A DNA stretch of 64,000 nucleotides from Nomia melanderi (GCF_051020985.1 NC_135002.1:3720001-3784000), one strand, 5' to 3'; positions 23,567 through 36,370 are shown, numbered from the stretch's first letter. Notes: generated by a model from the sequence alone, not told the origin. Translations and numbers: made by a program.

Positions 23567-24348
23567 CGTCTCCTCTCGCCGCGTCCCCGAGACACGAGCG
23601 GGATTATCATCGTCGCCGTCATCCGTGACTGGGGAACCGGGTCCTCCCCCGCGCGCAGTAACGGGCAAACGAGAGCCGACGGACCCGACGGACACTTGGT
23701 CTCTGAGTGACACGCGAGCGGATCACGCGTTCGAACAGAAAACAGGCCGCCTTTCCCTGTGACCCCTCGGTTAAAGGCGCTAACGGGGATCGCCACGAGT
23801 GAAAGAGCACCGCGGGGGTTGGGGGTTGACAGAGGACGAGAGCGGAGAAAAGAAAAGCTGTACACCTCGAAGTCTGGAATAAACGAATTGATATCTGTCG
23901 AGGAAGAGGCGAGAGGGATCGACAGGGAGAAAGCGAGAAGCTAGACTGTGGAAACGGAACGCTGGAGAGAGAGGCTCGACGAAGACTCGTGGCTAGAGGG
24001 TTAGAGAGCCGGGCCGCGAACGAACGAACGAACGAACGCGAGCACAGATAGAGGAGGAAGAGAGAGGAGAAGTAGAGACAGACTGCAAGCTCGAGGAAGG
24101 GGGTTGGTGAGGCGAAGTCGGAGAGGGGGATCGCGAGGGGGGAGAGCTTGAGAGGGAGAAAGAGGGAAAGAGAGCGAACGCGCGCAACGGAGAGAAAGAG
24201 AGAGAGAGAGAAAGAGAGTGAGCGAGAGAGAGGGAGCGGGAGGGTGTACGAGCGAACGAGCCGTCTTGCGTGCCACGAGAGATAGAGAGAGAGCATCAGA
24301 GAGGGCCTAAAGTCGAGAGTTAGGAGTTGTGGCTCGTGGTTAGATAGG

Positions 24349-24786
24349 ATGCGTGTGCCTGGGTGCGGTGTTCCACCACCACCCGACAGCCGACGGTTCA
24401 GCAACGACGAGAGTGCCAGCACTAGGAACAGCAACAACGTCGACAACATCAACACCGTCAGCGTAGCAAGCGCGGAAACGGACGCACGGGTTAGCTGCGT
24501 ATCGAGGAACGCCGACAGGTGCGTGATCGCGCGGGATCAACGGAGGAAGACGGTTCGCGGCGACCGTTCGACGTCGAGCAGATCAGCACGCGGCCACCAA
24601 TCGCAGTCGGACGACCGTCAGACGTCGGCGACAACGTGGAAGAGGCAGTCGGTCAGGCAGAAACGAAGGGAGAGACGTTCGCGTCCGGTATTAAAAGCCT
24701 GGACCAGTTGCACGGAGGACTCCGAGGGACTCGAACTGTCCAGGGACACTTTGGCCAGCTGGTCCAGCACCCGGTGCACCGTTTAG
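24349..24786 (+). other. 145-codon upstream ORF in the NFI leader
   Basis: It begins with a true ATG and runs MRVPGCGVPPPPD.. to a stop at 24784-24786, some 250 bp before the NFI start. The composition is Arg/Ser/Thr-rich with no recognised domain. It could be a chance frame in GC-rich leader, a regulatory uORF, or not transcribed at all. It does not overlap the NFI frame start. Confidence 0.3.
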
Positions 24787-25038
24787 AACCCGGTCCGAGT
24801 GACGACGAAGCCGTTTCAGAGGATTAATCGCGGCGAGAAGCTGGTCCGAAGAGATAGTACTCGTTAAGGATCATCATCGGCGGCCGAGCTGCCAGCTGCG
24901 ACGGTCGTTTCACCGGTGAACGGGGACGTCCCGAACGACGTCAGGACGACGCTGTCGGCGAGCATACGCTCGCTGGAGGACCGTCAGCGCGGTGCAAGCC
25001 GGCTTCAGCCTGTACCACAGCCGACGTCCCAGCTACTC

Positions 25039-25119
25039 ATGTTCATCCCGGACACACTGAGGAGCTGCATGGTGGAACCGGATGTCTCTACTTACCTGCA
25101 GGCCCCTTCCGTAGGACAG
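25039..25119 (+). CDS. NfI: NFI first coding exon (27 codons)
   Basis: This is the probable first coding exon of Nuclear Factor I, a CTF/NF1 transcription factor that binds TTGGC(N5)GCCAA. It runs from the first in-frame ATG (MFIPDTLRSCMVE) to ..APSVGQ and ends at a CAG|GTGGTT donor in phase 0. Exon 2 at 38369 begins in phase 0 with DEFHPF. In vertebrate NFI genes the first coding exon also ends with Gln and the second also begins DEFHPF, so the join Q|DEFHPF fits the family. Vertebrate first exons (such as MYSPLCLTQ) are shorter and variable, consistent with alternative promoters. The frame is open without ATG back to 24868. Splicing to exon 2 is inferred, and another first exon could exist in the 13.2-kb intron. 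Confidence 0.62.
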
Positions 25120-28100
25120 GTGGTTCGATTTTCATTTGCAACAGTGACCACTAATTATACACACGCTTCTTGGCTGAGCTTAACCGCTTTTAACCGCTTG
25201 CAAGCCGGGGAGAAAGGGGAGAGATCGCGAGAGAGAACCGGAGAGTATGGTGTTTTCGGTGTGCCAGCGCACGGCTCCCGCCGCTCCCGCGTGCCACGCT
25301 TCTTTGACGCTTCCGCGTGTGACGCCTGGTACTCGACGGGCTCGCGACGCTTCTCGGGGGTAGTTTCGGGGACTGCGTGCTCGGATCTTTGTTTTTAAGA
25401 TTCGGCACCGTTGTCGGCTGTGATTCAGACCATTCGGGAGCGCATGATTGTTACCGGTGAGAGATCCTCGGCTAAACTTCCGGCGACCGTAGGTGGGCCT
25501 TAGATTCCGAGGAACTGTTCCGGATCATTTGGGAAAACTCTTCCATCGGGGAACTTTAGATTTTTCGACGGATTCAGAGAACATCGATCATAGGTCTCCT
25601 AACTGATTTCGTGCAGACTTCGCGGAGGATACGCCAATTCGCTTAGCTCGCAGGTTTCGAAACTTTACAACTTCCGTCCGAGAAGATTCGAACTTTCCTC
25701 TATTTTCAAATATCGCTTCGAATCTGTCTCTCTCTCCCTCTCTCTGTAGACTCTCGGATGCTGACGCAACCACCCCTAAACTATTTTCCCACGGAACGCC
25801 TCGCGCCGGAATGTTCCCGCTTCCAGCAATATTTGTTCTGTTGTTTCCTCCGCGCGATTGTTTTATTTGTTGTCGGGTCGGCGGAGAGAGAGAGAGTGCA
25901 AGGGTCGGAAGTGGCGCACGTGCGGCCCGCGCGCTCCGCCCGCGGAACTTTTTTCCGCCGGCCGATTATTGCGGCACACGCATCCGGGATCGACGTAAAC
26001 ACCGGTGTTTTGCCGCGAGGAGCGGATCTCGCCTCGGGTTTTCGCGGAAGCTCTCTTTCGCCGGCTGATTCACCGGTTAAATCACGCGGCCCTCGCCGCG
26101 TTTCTCGACGGCCGGGCCGCGGCGCGCGGTGAAATTCGTCGTGAAATTCGCGGTCGGGAAATCCGTGTATCCGGCGTGTCGAACGGCTCGTCCGTCAGAC
26201 GCGGCCAATCAGAAAATTACGTAATCGCGCGAAACCTGGTCACCGATCGCTGATGGGGGGCTAATTGGATCGTCGATCGAACGAGGTGCTGAGCGTCGAT
26301 TCGGAAGCAGGCATTTTGTTCGGTACGTGATTGGAATATTGTGTTCCGTAGCAGTTTGTTCGAGGATTTCGAGAGTTTCATCGGGATTCCTTTTTCATTG
26401 GCGATGCAGCAATAGCTGCGATCTGTAGGTTGTTAAACGAGAAAAAGAATCGATGAAGGAGGACTACTTTTATAAAGTTACAAAATTGTGACAAAGAGAG
26501 ATTAAAGAAACCAACGAGAAAGCTTACAAATCGAACTCTTAAAATTCCCTATGACAATTGGAAAGCAACGTGATACAATCAACTAAAAAATCCAAATTGA
26601 AACCAGTATTTCTATTAATTTATTCAACATTGACAAACCTCTTACGCTATACGAAACATATACCCACATTCTCAATCTATCGGATTTTCCGAAGCGGACG
26701 GCTGAAATATTCGTGGATCGAGCGGAAGGGCCAGAAAGTGGGAAAAAATGATAATTGGCGGAGCGGCAGGAAGTCGCGGGTGGCTGCTGATGGCGGGGAT
26801 TGAAAAAAGCGAGCGTCGGAAGAGGATTAGCGAAAGGGGGTTGCGCTTATTACGCTCGGGTGTCGGCGTCGGCGGTGGCGGCCGGCAATATTCGAGGGGC
26901 GCGATGCAACGCGATCAGTAACGTTGCACTTGGACCGGTGCAGCGGTGCGGCGGCGTGTAAATACCGGTGCACGTATAAACACGTCACCGTGTATATATT
27001 GGCGGCGCGCACGCGAACCTGTCCGCGATTGTTCCGCGTGCTTGTCATGTCCCGATCGTCCCCGGCTGGCGAGTCAGCTGATTTTCGGCAATGCAGCCTT
27101 CCGCTCCCGCGATGCATCGACGTCGGCTCTAATTATGCAAGGGGACGTTGACTGTTCGAACACGTATGTAAAAGATCATCTTCCTCGAGTGACTCGACGC
27201 CTCTTGGTCGGGAGACTCATTGAAAATTTAACGACTTCCCCTCGCTGATAGGTTTATCTGCTACGTTATTTAGATTAGGTCAACTGTGCACAGTTTTTTC
27301 GGTTGAACTGATTTAAGTTAACAGCCACTGAGCTTACGAGTGGGAAAAAAGGGAAAGCTCCAGCGGAATGACGCCTCGTCACGTGCTTCCACGTGAATTT
27401 CCCTTGTCCTTTGTGTATTTAGACTCCACTTGTTCTTTCGGACGATATCTTGTTGAGATTGCCGACGTTTCCTTTCTTTCCGTGCTCCTCGTCCTTTTCG
27501 TTGATGACTTCATCGAGTCTAGAGCAAGGTTTGTTTGCCCAGTTCGCGGTGTTTGCTTTTCCGTTCCGTGCTTGATGAATTAGGGGTGCTAGAGGAGACT
27601 GTAGAGTCGCTTCGATTCGATGGCGAGGATCTCGCGTTCCTCGCGATGCTTCCTTCCGTTTCGACTTTAATTAGTCGGCGATGGCAGGGTCGAAGAAGCA
27701 TCTGACTCTCTGATTTCTCGAGAGTCTTCCCTTCCTTTCGATGTACTCTCTATCAGATCGAGTACTTTTCTACCAATTTTATTAGAACATCCCCTATTCC
27801 TAATTCACCGAAATTTCTTAATCTACTGTCCGTTTCTACAGATTTCATTAAAGACTCTCATGGCCCGTTTTCCAGAACCCATTGAACAAGATCCGATTCT
27901 CCGTAGATGTAAAAAAAATCCTCTAATGGCACCCTACTTTCCGAATTCGTGGGATTTCCTTGACCGACCGAAAGAAACTTTCCGAAGCGATTATCGTTAG
28001 CAATGTCCAGCGAGATAAGAAGATATGTTCCTGAGGCAAAAACGAAATAAATTCCGCGTGAAATTAAAGGAGCCCCGCGGGGGGGGGCCGGAAGTCTTCG

Positions 28101-28743
28101 GGCGAGGAGAGTTTCGTTCGATCGTAGCCCCGTCGGAATTGGGAACAGTTCGCCGCGCGGCCCGCTGGAAACGCGGGGAACTTTTTGCCGCGGCAATCCG
28201 GAATTTCGTAGCCCACTTAGGCGGTGAAATGTCGCGTGGATATAGCCGGGGAAGGTTCGTTGTCCCCGGGGGAACCGGCGTCCTCGTCTCCAGCAAACTT
28301 AGAACAGTCATTAGTGCGGCGAACGCGATATTTACTCGGGATGGTGTGCTCTGATACGCCGGCCGTGTGCATTACCGGCGTGATTCGGTGGTAAAACTGC
28401 TCCTCACGTGACGAACATCAGCCCGCTATAATCGTTTCGAAAGTTAGCATCCCCGCGGCGGTCCAACCGAGGTGTGCCCGACGGATTAAGCGTAAATAAA
28501 CTCCACCTGTTTCTTCGAGCGTTTCAGCCGGCTAATTGTACACTTGACAATTTAACGGACCGTTCGCTCTTCCGACTTAGAAGCTTCCTTATTTCGCGAT
28601 GTTTCGGATATTTTTAGTAGCCTCGAAAGGTCGCTTCGAGAATATTCAACTTGATCTTCGAGGAATATGTCTGACGAATCTGAATTCTCAGGAACAGTGG
28701 TTGTTATTCGCTTGGGAACTCTCTTGAAGTCTCGAACTATTCG

Positions 28744-29212
28744 TTTTACAGGTTAGGAATTAGGTTGTTAGGGTATTTGGTTTTCCAAAAAGACATCTTT
28801 ATCTCTCAATCTTTACTCATACATCAGCAACGAAGGCTCCCATTCATACAAATCTAATCACCTAACATCCCCAACAGTGAATTATCAATCCATTATCCAA
28901 AGTATCAATTCTCAAGTTGAATCCTATCATCCCCTAAATAACTCCTATCATCATCAAAGGATCTGCATCCCGTCTTCATTTTACAGATTAGGAATTAGGT
29001 CGTTAGGATATTTGTTTTTCCAAAAAGATATCTATCTCTCAATCTTTACTCATACATCTTCAGCAACGAAGGCTCCCATTTATACAAATCTAATCACCTA
29101 CCATCCCCAACAGTAAATTATCAATCCCACTATTCAAAGCATCAAATCTCTAGTCAAATCCTATCATCCCCTAAGTAACTCCTATCGTCATCAAAGGATC
29201 TGCATCCTGAAA
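28744..29212. repeat. Tandem duplication, 235-bp unit, two copies
   Basis: Copy 1 (28744-28978) and copy 2 (28979-29212) both begin TTTTACAG.TTAGGAATTAGG and share ATCTCTCAATCTTTACTCAT, AGCAACGAAGGCTCCCAT and CATCAAAGGATCTGCATCC. Differences are scattered substitutions and a 3-base insertion. It lies in AT-rich DNA of NFI intron 1 with no coding potential. Confidence 0.9.
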
Positions 29213-30045
29213 TCCGTCCAACCTGAACCCATTCCCAGCCAATCCGTCTTATCTACCGAAAAATACGCTGCGCCGGGACCAAGCGGATGCAACGACGCGA
29301 GGAAGGACACCCGAGTTCGCGAGGCGGGCTAGTTGCGATCAAAAATTGCGGGTGTATCTGCAGGCTGCATGCATAACGTTTTAGAGGAGGGTGGCCGGGG
29401 GGGGGGGGTGGAGGATTCCCTCTATCCGCGAGGAAGTCTATGTCAGTGTCTATCTTAGGTGGCGGCGAGGAGTTTGGCTATCGATCGGCTTCGCCAGCAG
29501 CCGCGTGTGCTCCCTCTCGTTCCTCTTTTTCTTCCCTCGTCGTCTTCTTGTTCCGCCGCCGACGCCGCCGACGCTTCTCACCCTACCCGCGTTTTCTTCT
29601 TGTTCCTCGTCGTGCGCGGAACAAGCCACGCGGACCCGGGCCCCGCAAAACACGCTTCCACGAACGTCCGACGTCTCGCTGTCCGTTTCTTACTGCGGCC
29701 AGAGGGAGAGAGAGGGCCGACATCCACCGGATTCCGTCGGTCTCCTTCTTTCTGGCTCTCCGTCCCCGTTCCCACCAGCCCGGCGTTCCCTCGCGGCCAC
29801 CTACTTCGTTTCCGGGGGTGAGTTAGCCGAGTCTTTGGAACGCTTAACCCCGGGACGCGCGATCGCGACTCCGCGGACACGATTTATGGGGGGCCGAGAC
29901 GACCCCGCGTGTCGCGGGACGGGGCGGAAAACGGAATTCCCAGGGAACTGGGGGTTCACTCCGGTGGCTGCTTCGAGGGGACTTTCGTTTGCGAGTTGGG
30001 ATGAGGCTATCGAGGCTTTGATTCGACTTGGGGTTGATAAGTTGT

Positions 30046-30270
30046 AGTTTAAGAGGATTTTTGGTGGGTAGGGTGTAGTTTGTTTGAGGGAAGGATTTGA
30101 CGATCTGAGGATTCGTTGTCTTTTGTTGATGAGGTTCTTGGGAAACGTAGTTTAGGAGCATTTTTGGAAGGTAGGGTGTAGTTTGTTTTAGGGAGGGATT
30201 TGATGATTTGATGATTTGTTGTCTTTTGTTGTTGAGGTTCTTGGGAAACGTAGTTTAGGAGGATTTGGGA
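30046..30270. repeat. Tandem repeat, 103-bp unit, 2.2 copies
   Basis: Units start at AGTTTA in 30046, 30149 and 30252 and share GGTAGGGTGTAGTTTG, TTGTCTTTTGTTG and GAGGTTCTTGGGAAACGT. The third copy is cut after about 20 bases. The + strand is strongly G/T-rich through the repeat. Confidence 0.9.
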
Positions 30271-31859
30271 AGTAATTGGGGTTAAGATTGAATATCCTGG
30301 TTTTTGGATAGAATTCGTGTATCTATGGAAGTTTGTAGGTTATTCGTTGTTGAAATTTGTGGATATTTTTGCGGAGATGTTTGGAATGAGTTTAGTCGAT
30401 TAGAAATAGCGTGCACTGTAAGTTTTGTAGGTTATTAATCATTGGGTGCTAGAAGGAAGGGTTTATTAACGAAGCTTCTGCACGGATCGGGAAATTTCGG
30501 CCGACGATTGGTCATTCGCGTTTCCCGTGTCGAAGTGTTCGTGGAAATTGTTATTGTTATCGGAAGTATCATCGATCCCGAACAATCGGCGGTGTTTGCA
30601 CGTTTCGCTCTTGCGTTTAGCGGTGTTTTTCAGCTTCCATAGAATCGAACGTCGATTCACAATGCAAGCCTATTTTTAGCGTTTCGGAAAGTCGGTTCCA
30701 TTGTTTTTTTTCTGCGGGTTTATTGACGCGGAACGCGGCGGGCAGGACAGCCAGCCTCCGCGGGGAATTAAAACGTGGCAAGAATCAATTGTGACCGGCC
30801 TTCTTCGTCGAGTTTCGCGCAATTTACTGATCGTCCCCTGGGAATTCCCCGGTTAGCTACCATCGCGAAGTGTCGCAGCGTAAATTTTACCGTTCGTTGG
30901 CTGCCGGGAAATGTCCCCGAATGCTACTCCATTTTTTATCTCCGGAACCGCTGAATTTTTCAACTTTCAGATTATCCCGTGGAACATTAAATTCTCAAAT
31001 TTTCGAACTGTCCGTCCAACCTTTCCCGTTTTGACATTCCGACGAATTTCAAATTACATATGGACGCTCAAAGCGTCGAATTTCATTTTTTTTATTATTG
31101 ACATTTTCGAGCATAGTCAGTGTTTGTTTGAAAGGGAATGTTTAAGAATTGGAATATTAAGCAATATAGCCTCCTTAAGGAGACATTAGATTACTTGATT
31201 ATATACTTAATACCATAGGCATAAAGTTACTGAAAACATGGAACAACGAAAAGTTGCTCACCATTCTCTACCATCAAACCAACCCTCACATCTCAAAACC
31301 ACAATTTCCACTGCAAATCCTAAACATTTCAAAACCTCCAAACTCTAGAAACTTTTCTCGTGCCCTTTCCTCAAACACTGCCGGTCCCCACCATTTCTCC
31401 AGCAAATCAACCCAGGTCCAAAGCAACCCTCCCAAACCCGACTTCGTTATACCAAAAGAAAAAGAACCCTAACAATCCCATCAAACGAAACATAAACTTC
31501 AACCACCAAGAACACTGAACGCATTCACCGACCGTCCTACGAACATTCCGTGCCCAAAAAGCCAGCTCTCAAACCATTCTCATACAAAAATCAAAATAGT
31601 ACAGAGAGAACGGCTACACCTCAAAAACCAGCAAATCCAACGCAAAGATCAAAAGCCAAAAAGAAAAGAAGCAAGAACCAAAGAGTCAAGGTAACCGCAC
31701 CAAAATCCCAAAGAATCCGATATCAAAAATCAAAAACCGAAAAGAAAACGAGCAAGAACGAAAGAGTCAACCCTGGTAACTGCACCAGGAGCAAAAGGTC
31801 CAAAGGAAAACTGGAAAAAAGCTAAAAAGAAAAAGAACATCGGACCAGAAGAGAGACAC

Positions 31860-32900
31860 CCGTCCAAAAGCGTGTGGCTCTCGATCCGCGAGAAGACGGC
31901 GCGTTAGAGGGGCGTCGGAGGGGGTGTCCGGCGGTCGGGAAATCGCGGGTAGTGGGGTCGGGGATCGCGGGCGGCGAGAAGGAGCGCAGGGGAGATCGTT
32001 CGGCGGATGGTCGAGCGGTGGAGGGGGCGGCGAAGAGTTGCGTTGGTTCGAGGGCAAATCTAGTAAGCTAGGACAGGGGCTATTAATAACTGTTTGGGGT
32101 GCCGTACCTGGCCGCCGCGCGGTGCCTTCGGCGCGCGTCTAGATACGCGCGTCTCGGCGACCGGCGTCTCAGTGTCGTCGCGACGACCGACGTCGAACCC
32201 GTCGTTCCGGCGTCGACGGTCCTCCCTCGCCTGCGGGTTCACGGTTTTCCTCTCGCGCGCGCGTCGCCGCGGTCCGTTTCTGTCCCGAGATCCCCCGTTC
32301 GTTGTGGCTCGATCCTCTCGCGAGACTCTCCGGCGGAGCCGATCGATCGGCTCCCCTCGTCGCGGCCAAGTCCCGAAAGGAGACCCGGCCCGAGTAGATC
32401 GGCGTCGATTCCCTCGTTAACGGGTTTCCCGAGTTTCGCGCGAGTTTCCGCGTAACGGGCCCCGGCGACGATCGAATGCAACGGTACAGTGCGCACCTAC
32501 CGATCGGTCCGATCGAGTGAACCCGTTGGCAACTGACCAGATCCTTGGATCGAGTGGATCAGTGTCGAGGCCCCGTGCCGGATCAACCGTTTCTCTCCCT
32601 TCGGCCACGAATTGTGAACGAAACGGATCGGATCAGTGAGGAAACGACGACGGTAGTTGGTTCCCGGGACCGGGCTGACTCGAACGCCGAGCCGCGCTGC
32701 CGCGGTCTTCCTTAAGGATCAGCTGATCGGGGATCGCCGGGATCTTCGGTCGTTCGCTAACGTCGACTGCTACCGTTTTAGAGGTCCCTAGAACGTTCTA
32801 GAGACCGTTAGAGAGTTCCGATCGCGGCCAGTAAGTAGTCGGACGGTTTCGAGTGCAGACCAATGATCCTTGGTGAGAGCCGAGTGTCTCGAGTTAGAGG
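31860..32900. promoter_or_regulatory. CpG-rich block in NFI intron 1
   Basis: About 1 kb of very GC- and CpG-rich DNA lies between AT-rich flanks, with overlapping open frames on both strands and no recognisable protein. An alternative NFI promoter with a non-coding or short first exon, or an intronic CpG island, would explain it. I found no phase-0 first exon that I would defend. Confidence 0.3.
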
Positions 32901-34699
32901 ATCTCCGCGGGGATTTTTCGATATGGATACTCGCTCGTGGCTCGTGGATACTTAGACACTTACTTCTATCATGGTAATTGTCTTCGGTAACCTTCGGTTA
33001 TTTCTTGAGAATGAATTTCTGGGGATGAACACGATCGATCCTCTTCGAGGATGTTGATTGTAGGCTGATGGTAGTCAAAGAGTTTTGGGTATCGCTATCT
33101 TTTTTGATCAATCGATCGTGGATCGCGAACGGAATTATGTAAGTAACCGATGTAGCAGAGTCGGCGTGCCGATTTCGACGGACTCAACCAGTTCTAAGCG
33201 GAAGTGTCTTTTTTCCGAGTTCCATTTAGCGCCGGCTGTCTCGGTACCAGAGATCGCGGCGTAAACGTATCTTCTGTTGTGATAAACACGCTCGCCGCGC
33301 AGAATCCGCGCCGATTTATTGCCGACAACTACGCACCAAGTCTCGACTTGCAAATAGAAGTTTTCCGCGACACGTGCGCTCGTCTCGATTCCACTTCCAT
33401 CCGCCGAACGTCTGTATTCCTAGCTGGCTTTTAACGGTTTTCGGAATTGCCTGGGCAAAGTCGTGAATGATGTAAATAACAATCGTTTTGCCTTGACTGC
33501 TTTGGTTAATTGATTCTGGATCATCCATGATCATTGTTTTTAGTCTCTGTTATCCTTTGAGGATAAATATAAGATTCTAGTACCGTTGACAATGAAAGCA
33601 TAATGTTCTTTGGCAAATGTTGCTGGGTTTGACGTTTTCAAATTTGATCTAAAAATAATCGATGAGAATTAGTTGCCAATGGAACTTTCGATTTATTTGA
33701 GCTTTTACAGGCAGTAAGATCGTTTGACCGACAAGCTCATCGAACCACGATTGCCGGAAAACCGTGAATTGTCTCCGAGAATTCTCCTGCTCCGCGCGGG
33801 ATACTAAATTCGTTTTGTTGATGTTGTACACTGTCGTCGAATCCTCGCGGCAGAGCGAGGCACGGTTTGCAAATAGAATGTTGTCGCGAGAACGCAGCCG
33901 AGAGTGCTCCGCGTTTTCAGTTGCACCGGGAACACGTAGCATCCGCAAAAATCCCGAGACAACGCGCGAGAATTTCGTCGGAAACGCGAATCAACCGAGC
34001 CAGACGATTCCTCGGTTAATTTCTCAAACTCTAAAATACCTCTGACCGTTCCTCATCTTTAGAACCGACGAATTTCTAGCATTTGTTTTTCGTAACAGCA
34101 AACAACGTTCTAACTCGCGAAACGCGCACGATCCTCCATGAATATCGCGTTGGCCGCCACGTGACCCGCCGCTGGGTGACGCCATTTTGTTCTAGAAATT
34201 CGTAATACCGATTTCCCAACCCGGTCGCCAACGAAAATAGCAAAATTTCGATGCGTCTATATTTTCTCGGTCCGCGGTCCTCGAAAACTAATTCGAATCA
34301 ACACGAAAATCCTCTAGATCCGAACGGCGTTTGTTTAAATGCGACAACATTCGTTAATTCTATCTACCAGACTCGAAGATACCCATTTTCAGTCATCTAC
34401 AATTCTTTCTCTCATACCAAACACGTGCCTACGACATTGAACTCTTTCGTTCTTCCACAATTATCAAACCTTATCAATCTTTAAATCCCTAGAAGGCTAA
34501 TCAGCTATTAAAATACCAAGAAACATTCTAGCGTCACTAGAAATATCCAAAATTTCTCATCAAGGTATACAGGACATTCTTTGAAACCATCTAATAAGAA
34601 AACACACAAAAAAACAACCTATTTTATTTCAATGCATTCCACTAATATACTAAGTTCTAAAATTAGTACTAAGTAGTACTAATTTTTTATACAAAATTC

Positions 34700-34866
34700 A
34701 ACACGAAAACTACCAGACAGATCAATCCACTTCTGATTGCCTTTACCATTCCAAAAATATAGACGACTCAGAGGAATTACCAAATGACTGGATTCAGCAA
34801 TGTGCAAATTAAACTACAAGCTAATGAAGATCTCAATAAATACACTCTTACCAACACTGTAGTGTC
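34700..34866 (+). mobile_element. Family B MITE, degraded
   Basis: This copy starts AACACGAAAACTACCAG and matches the copy at 56745-56938 in order: the AACTACCAG tip, TAGACG..CTCAGAGGAATTAC, GGATTCAGCAAT, a central AAACTACAAGCTAAT region and the ATACACT segment. The right tip (GTAGTGT) is weak. No transposase is present. Confidence 0.6.
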
Positions 34867-34930
34867 AACATCGCATGTAACATAATAATTTCGCCACATC
34901 GAATCGTGCGGTGACCCAGGGTCGCCGCTC

Positions 34931-34948
34931 CCGAGTGCAAGGGGTTAA
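34931..34948 (+). mobile_element. Isolated family A terminus
   Basis: CCGAGTGCAAGGGGTTAA is a near-perfect family A right terminus (one extra G-type change). A matching left end was not found nearby, so it is a remnant or a chance survivor of a decayed copy. Confidence 0.5.
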
Positions 34949-36367
34949 ACAAAGGATCCTTCGATTCTTTGACATTCGTCGGTTCATCAACCCCCGTGGC
35001 GAGATAAAACGGCCACGGGACGTCCCTGGGAGTCCGTTTCCCCGGTGTTATCCGCGATGACGGCGGCCCGCGGCGCGGCGTCACCGTGCGCCTCTCCTTA
35101 ACGCCTTTGATTTTCGTTCGCGTCCGAAAATAACGGCGTGTCGTATAGATACGCGGCCGGCACCGTCCGTGTCCGCGCCTAAACGCGCACGTATTCGCGC
35201 TCCTCGCCTCGCCTCGCCTCGCCAGCGAATCGCGGTGACAAAGCGGGCGAACGACACTCTTAGCTCGAACATCTTTTCCCCCCTTCCCCTCCGTCGCGGA
35301 GCAATTTCGCTTTCTTTCTTCTTCGAAACGGAATCTTCAACGCGAACCGATCGGAAATCATCTTTACAATGTTGCTAATACCGGTTCCGAGTCGTTCGTA
35401 GACTCGAACTGGTTAAATCTGGTTATAGTTCTCGAGTGTCGTCAAATTTTAGAAGCATTTAACTCCTTGTCGCGTGATTCCTTTCACAACTGTGCTCGAT
35501 GATGCTTCGTTCATAATTTCGTGGGAGAGGAACAGAATCCGATACTTCTGTGTTAACGATTGATATCGGATAAGGAATATTTAGTTCGTATTAAAAGAAA
35601 GTATGTCGATTTGTTCGATTTCAAATTTTCATCTAAGATATAAGGCAAATGGATGATTATGTCTATACGTAATTGTTCTCTACTATGGAATCGCCTTGCG
35701 AAGTCAATGCTTCAATTGTACGAAATAGGATTCTTATCCCTAGATGAGATGAATATTAATATTAACATTACTGAAAGAAGGGAGAGCCACGACCGAGCGT
35801 CAATGTATCGAGAGGTCGCGCGAGATTATCGAAACGAAGTGTTCCAATCGTGAAACCGGGATCATTCTCTCGTAACAGAGCACGTTCAGCCGAAGATCGA
35901 AGGGGACCGTCCAACCGCCATCTTTACGGTGTTCCAGAATTGCTCTGACGCGAGGAATTAAATAAATTCACCGTTGAAGACGGAGAATAGACGAAGTTGA
36001 TCATTCAGTGTCGAGGAATCGGAGGAATAATCTCGAAGAGGAAGAAGAAGCCGAATAAAGGAGAGGGCTCCGAAGGATTTCCAGTGACAGAGGAGACGAG
36101 AGGACGTCGAGAGGGCCGACTGCTGTCGGTTCGGTCTGATCGAGACGAAAAAGGGGCCGGCGAGGAGAGAGAGACAGCCGGTGGCGCAGATGAGGCCACG
36201 ATCAATCTGCGACAGGGTGGCGGAGGAGTATTGCGACCCTGACGGTTGTTACTGCGAGAATCGGTGCTTCTGACAGCCGGACGGCAGGAGGGACAGACAG
36301 ACGGTAGTGTGCCACAGCAGCCGCAGTGCTTGCGAATACTCGATGGTTCGTGTCGTTTCACGCTTGT

Positions 36368-36370
36368 TCA

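Larger units (their letters stand above)
23181..25038 (+). promoter_or_regulatory. Proposed NFI promoter and 5' leader
   Basis: This is a GC-rich stretch leading without interruption into the proposed first NFI coding exon. From about 23840 to 24340 it is strongly purine-rich (GAGAGA). From 24340 on it is GC-rich with balanced composition. It includes a 145-codon upstream ORF (24349-24786). The frame of the NFI start is closed by TAA at 24865-24867, and there is no ATG between that stop and 25039. The transcription start is not determinable here, and introns in the leader cannot be excluded. Confidence 0.45.

Noticed and set aside
23619..24455. Long minus-strand open frame of 279 codons
   Set aside because: It is Ser/Leu/Arg-rich throughout because the + strand is GAGA-rich. 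There is no domain, no consistent codon use, and it lies antisense to the NFI leader.
29391..30047. Plus-strand open frame of 218 codons
   Set aside because: It starts in a poly-G tract and its composition follows local GC content. There is no recognisable motif and no splice context.
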